Source: Pseudomonas sp. GD04019
GTDB lineage: Bacteria > Pseudomonadota > Gammaproteobacteria > Pseudomonadales > Pseudomonadaceae
Direction of reading: 5' to 3'
DNA: 64,000 bases
Assembly: GCF_029837695.1 (NCBI RefSeq)
Contig: NZ_JAOEEA010000007.1
Span: forward strand, 217,249-281,248
The position numbers and the translations under genes were made by a program. The notes under the pieces are model-generated. The model was not told the origin of the DNA, did not search any database, and saw only the letters and a program-made list of their open reading frames with translations. Shown here piece after piece: positions 60,825 to 64,000 of this stretch (within the stretch, counting starts at the first letter, position 1; every line of letters starts with the position of its first letter).

Positions 60825-62334
60825 GCTCTCTCACTTCTCGCGTTACTTCTGTTTAGTTGTCGTCGTAGTTGCCGCGCAGCTTGCGCCGTCCCTTTCCGTT
60901 GCTTCCACACTCACTACGTATTGGATGCAGGGTCAGTCCTCGCGTTATTCCTCGCCTGACCTTGCCTGTAAGGCTAAATACCCTTCGGCCCACGCCATCG
61001 CAGTTACTGCCGAACTTGCTTGCTATGTAAAGTCCACCCCCACTGACCCTGGATATACTTACGTTGGCACTGTTCTTTCAGGCACTCAGAATTGCCAGTT
61101 CGGTGATAACGGAACTCAGTGCAATGCAAGCTGTGACTCTCCCAAAGTCATGATTGGCGGTCAGTGTGTTTCCCCCGCTGTGTGTATTGGTGAATCAGTC
61201 TTAAACCCTGCGACGAATAGTTGTGATCTCACTTGCACGCCGCCAAAGACTCCAAATTCTCAGACCATGACCTGCGAATTAATCCCCCCTCAGCAGTGCT
61301 CTGATGGCGCTACCTGGGACTGGGACAACAATCGATGCTCCTATCCCCAGGATGATGCATGCGGCTCCGTTGGTGCTCAGTGGGACCCGCAATCTCAGCA
61401 GTGCCAGTGCAGTTCAGGAAAGGTCCTTGCTGGCTCTGCTGAGATGATGCGCTGCGTTGACCAGGCGCCCGATCAGGAATGTACTGAGGGCTCTTCCGAC
61501 TTCTCTGGATATATCAATAACACCGCTATCTGTGCCGGTCGTAATCGCTGCCCTGATGGCGGCAAGCCTGGCTTTGTTGGCACCGGTGATGACGTTAAAG
61601 CTGTTTGCATGGGTGGCCAGGACCCTAACTGCCCAGAGGGTCAAACTGGCGGCGTAATGAACGGTAAGCACTACTGCGTTTCCGATCCTGATGATGGTCA
61701 TGATCCGCGTTGCGCGCTGAATGAAACTCCTGGCTATGTGGGTGCTGGCCCTAACGCCGAATTCACTTGTGTGCCGGATAGTTATCTCCCTGAAACATGC
61801 CCTCCAGGACAGTACGTTTGGAATACTGGTACTGGTGGTTTTGGCTGCGTTACTTCTGGCGGTGAACCTCCCAAGACGGATTCCAACGGCGATCCTGTAA
61901 AGCCAGGCACTGTTACTGGAACTATTGGTGGCTCTGAAGGAGAGGGCGGTGAACCTGGAGAAGAGGGTGAGCCTATCGAGTTGGATTTTGGTGCTCTTAT
62001 TGAAGAGGCTCCAAAAGATAACTTCCAGAAAGACCTGGAGGAGTACGGCCAGGAGAAAATCGACGGCATAGATATTGATTCGCTTATTGGCGAATTCGAT
62101 GGTCCCGACGGTGCATTTACAGAGCGCAGTAGTCTTGATGCCCTTTCTGACTTTGTTATTCAACATACTGTCGGTAGCAGTGTTAATTGTTCCGGTTCGA
62201 TGCCTTTCTTTGGCATGTCAATTGGCTGCGACAAGATGGAGCGCGCTCACCGTATATGGCGCTGGATCATCTTTGTCGGAACTTTGATTTACATCTTCAA
62301 AACATTAACTCGCCCATCCGCATCGGGAGTTTGA
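60823..62334 (+). CDS. Phage adsorption/minor coat protein (gene III-like)
   Basis: The 503-residue protein has a signal peptide (CLVVVVVAAQLAPSLSVAS), a cysteine-rich central region with many short C-x-C-type loops (residues 45-340), a glycine/glutamate-rich linker (GGSEGEGGEPGEEGEP), a compact domain with a Cys pair (NCSGSMPFFGMSIGC) and a C-terminal membrane anchor (WRWIIFVGTLIYIFK). This is the layout of pIII, which binds the pilus and host receptor. Base composition is visibly lower in GC than in the flanks, as if this part has a separate history. Confidence 0.85.
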   Translation: MLSHFSRYFCLVVVVVAAQLAPSLSVASTLTTYWMQGQSSRYSSPDLACKAKYPSAHAIAVTAELACYVKSTPTDPGYTYVGTVLSGTQNCQFGDNGTQCNASCDSPKVMIGGQCVSPAVCIGESVLNPATNSCDLTCTPPKTPNSQTMTCELIPPQQCSDGATWDWDNNRCSYPQDDACGSVGAQWDPQSQQCQCSSGKVLAGSAEMMRCVDQAPDQECTEGSSDFSGYINNTAICAGRNRCPDGGKPGFVGTGDDVKAVCMGGQDPNCPEGQTGGVMNGKHYCVSDPDDGHDPRCALNETPGYVGAGPNAEFTCVPDSYLPETCPPGQYVWNTGTGGFGCVTSGGEPPKTDSNGDPVKPGTVTGTIGGSEGEGGEPGEEGEPIELDFGALIEEAPKDNFQKDLEEYGQEKIDGIDIDSLIGEFDGPDGAFTERSSLDALSDFVIQHTVGSSVNCSGSMPFFGMSIGCDKMERAHRIWRWIIFVGTLIYIFKTLTRPSASGV

Positions 62335-62335
62335 T

Positions 62336-62677
62336 ATGCCATTACCTGCGATTATTGGTATTCCGTTCCTCGCCAGTGCTATCGGTGGTCTTTTCGCCGG
62401 TCTGGTGGGTTTTTTTGCCACCTGGATGACCAAGCGGCTCGCTCTGACCGCCGCCTTTGTAGTGGCCTCTCTGGCGTTGTTTGGCACCTTCTACGCCTTC
62501 TGCTGGGCGCTGATTCAGGGTATCCGCGTTGCCGCGCCCCCAGAGCTCGATATGGCCCTGGCGTTCATGGTCCCGAGCAACGCCCCGGCCTGCATCGGCG
62601 CCGCTCTTTCGGTCGATGTCGCCCGCTGGGTGTACGACTGGAATACCCGTGTCATCCAGTTCCGGCTGAACATCTGA
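62336..62677 (+). CDS. Minor coat protein (gene VI-like, DUF2523 family)
   Basis: The 113-residue protein has three hydrophobic segments (IIGIPFLASAIGGLFAGLVG, ALTAAFVVASLALFGTFYAF and a later one) and ends in a polar tail. DUF2523 proteins occupy this place between the adsorption and Zot genes in Pf-like phages. The stop overlaps the next ATG (TGATG at 62675-62679). Confidence 0.8.
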   Translation: MPLPAIIGIPFLASAIGGLFAGLVGFFATWMTKRLALTAAFVVASLALFGTFYAFCWALIQGIRVAAPPELDMALAFMVPSNAPACIGAALSVDVARWVYDWNTRVIQFRLNI

Positions 62678-64000
62678 TGGCCGTCTACTTCCTGACCGGC
62701 AAGCTCGGCTCTGGCAAGTCGTTGGCCGCTGTCGGTCGTATTCGTGAGTACATCGCCCAGGGCCGGCCGGTTGCCACCAACTTGGATATCAACCTGGTCG
62801 AGATGTTCGGCGCCAAGGCCAAGAAGCCTGTTGTCTATCGCCTTCCCGACAAGCCAAGCATTGACGACTTCGAGGCGATCGGCACCGGCAACAACTCCTA
62901 CGACGAGAGCCGCAACGGCCTGGTGGTCCTGGACGAGTGCGGCACCTGGTTCAACTCCAGGACCTGGGGCGATAAGGAACGCCAGGCGATCATCAATTGG
63001 TTCCTTCACGCCCGGAAAAAGGGCTGGGACCTGATCTTCATCGTTCAGAGCATCGCCATCGTCGACAAGCAGGCCAGGCTCACCCTGGCCGAACACGTCG
63101 TGTACTGCCGCCGCCTCGACAAGCTGACCGTGCCCTTCATCAGCACCATCACCAAGCTGTTGTTCAACAAGACGGTGAACCTGCCTCGGGTGCACTACGC
63201 CCTGGTGAAGTACGGCGATCAGCCGGCCTCACTGATCGTTGATCGCTGGGTCTACCTGGGCCGCGACCTGTACCGCTGTTACGACACCAAACAAGCCTTC
63301 TCAGACTTCTACGAACACTCGACTTACCAGCTGCTGCCGCCCTGGCTCAGCCGCGGTCGCTACATGGTCCCGATGACCTGGAGGAACGCCATGCGAATCA
63401 CGAAAATCCACTGGAAGCGCTTCAGTCGCCCGATCATCGGCGGCCTGTTCTTCGCCCTCGGCGTCGCCTATGCCAATTACCAGGAGCCAGAGCTTCCTCA
63501 GCAGCCTCCAGCGCCTGCGGTACAGCCAGAGGTCGCCAAGGTCGAGAAAGACGAGCAGGGCGCTGCACAGGCTCACGCAGCCCCCAAGGAAAAGCCCGCT
63601 GAGCCCTCATCGCCTGAATTCCCGATTCGTGATCGCTACGCCGGTTGGCAGATCGACGGCTACATGACCATGAAGGGCCGCGACGCCTACATGGTCCGAT
63701 CACCAGCTGGTGTCGTGCAGTCGCTCGATGCCATCGCTCAGGGCGACGTGGACGTGATGCCGAGGAACAACTGCCACGTGCGCATCGTCAGCGCTACCAA
63801 CGTCCAGGACTTCGCCGACTTGTACCGGCTGAACTGCATCCCGGATGATGCCGAGCCGGTGGTGACCAACGCGATTGATCTGCTTCCCAAGAGTCAGGCC
63901 AGGCCGTCGCACCCGACGGCGGTCTATATCCCGTCGATGCCGTCTCAGCAGGCGATCACCAGCCAGCAACTGGCGGAAAGCTTCGGCATGGGTAAACCCT
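62677..64000 (+). CDS. Zot-like assembly ATPase (gene I), 3' end outside the window
   Basis: The frame is open for 441 codons to the window edge. Walker A is GKLGSGKSL near residue 8 and Walker B is NGLVVLDECGTWF, followed by RKKGWDLIFIVQS, all typical of the Zot N-terminal domain. A transmembrane helix (IIGGLFFALGVAYANY) at about 250 divides the cytoplasmic ATPase from a proline-rich periplasmic part. It drives assembly and export of the virion. ATG 62677 overlaps the preceding stop. Confidence 0.93.
   Translation, partial: MAVYFLTGKLGSGKSLAAVGRIREYIAQGRPVATNLDINLVEMFGAKAKKPVVYRLPDKPSIDDFEAIGTGNNSYDESRNGLVVLDECGTWFNSRTWGDKERQAIINWFLHARKKGWDLIFIVQSIAIVDKQARLTLAEHVVYCRRLDKLTVPFISTITKLLFNKTVNLPRVHYALVKYGDQPASLIVDRWVYLGRDLYRCYDTKQAFSDFYEHSTYQLLPPWLSRGRYMVPMTWRNAMRITKIHWKRFSRPIIGGLFFALGVAYANYQEPELPQQPPAPAVQPEVAKVEKDEQGAAQAHAAPKEKPAEPSSPEFPIRDRYAGWQIDGYMTMKGRDAYMVRSPAGVVQSLDAIAQGDVDVMPRNNCHVRIVSATNVQDFADLYRLNCIPDDAEPVVTNAIDLLPKSQARPSHPTAVYIPSMPSQQAITSQQLAESFGMGKP

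Overview
The window is high-GC Pseudomonas DNA. The mexT-mexEF-oprN-mexS block, the PvdS-type sigma factor and PvdA-type hydroxylase, and the Pf-like filamentous prophage all point to that genus, probably a species outside the P. aeruginosa pyoverdine group. No rRNA, tRNA or CRISPR array was seen.

Layout. 1-2.5 kb: a partial exported protein, a LysR/glutathione S-transferase pair, and a PACE-family drug pump divergent from the LysR gene. 2.6-13.7 kb: a seven-gene chemosensory operon (cheW-cheR-cheW-mcp-cheA/REC-cheB-output). It resembles a rearranged Wsp system, but its output is a 1194-residue REC-GAF-PAS-LOV-GGDEF-EAL-REC protein. Adaptation-controlled kinase signalling and possibly blue light would therefore converge on cyclic-di-GMP. 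13.7-21.9 kb: the MexEF-OprN efflux operon with its activator mexT and divergent mexS.

22-51.2 kb: a complete siderophore locus. A Fur-box sigma factor leads into an ABC exporter, MbtH, a type II thioesterase and two NRPSs with four modules (C-A-T-E / C-A-T / C-A-T / C-A-T-E-TE). A TonB receptor sits behind a perfect TAAAT-N16-CGT iron-starvation box. It is followed by a hydroxyornithine acetyltransferase, an ornithine hydroxylase, an FhuF-type reductase and an fhuCDB importer. Modules 1, 2 and 4 share one A-domain code and module 3 reads as serine. The predicted product is a tetrapeptide tris-hydroxamate siderophore with D residues at positions 1 and 4. A REP-like palindromic repeat is carried in frame inside the second A domain.

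51.28-64 kb (to the window end): the left part of an inovirus prophage. It begins at a dif-like half-site that folds into a forked hairpin, as expected for XerCD-dependent phage integration. Two control regions follow: one with seven copies of GCTAGC around a 98-residue regulator-like gene, and one with five copies of YGTGATTY beside a possible ribbon-helix-helix repressor. The phage replication gene is split by a complete 5470-bp Tn5393-like transposon (81-bp inverted repeats, TCCAT target duplication, strA-strB, tnpR, tnpA). Small coat genes, the adsorption protein and a Zot/pI assembly ATPase that runs off the window follow. The prophage is therefore probably replication-defective and serves as a chromosomal carrier of streptomycin resistance.
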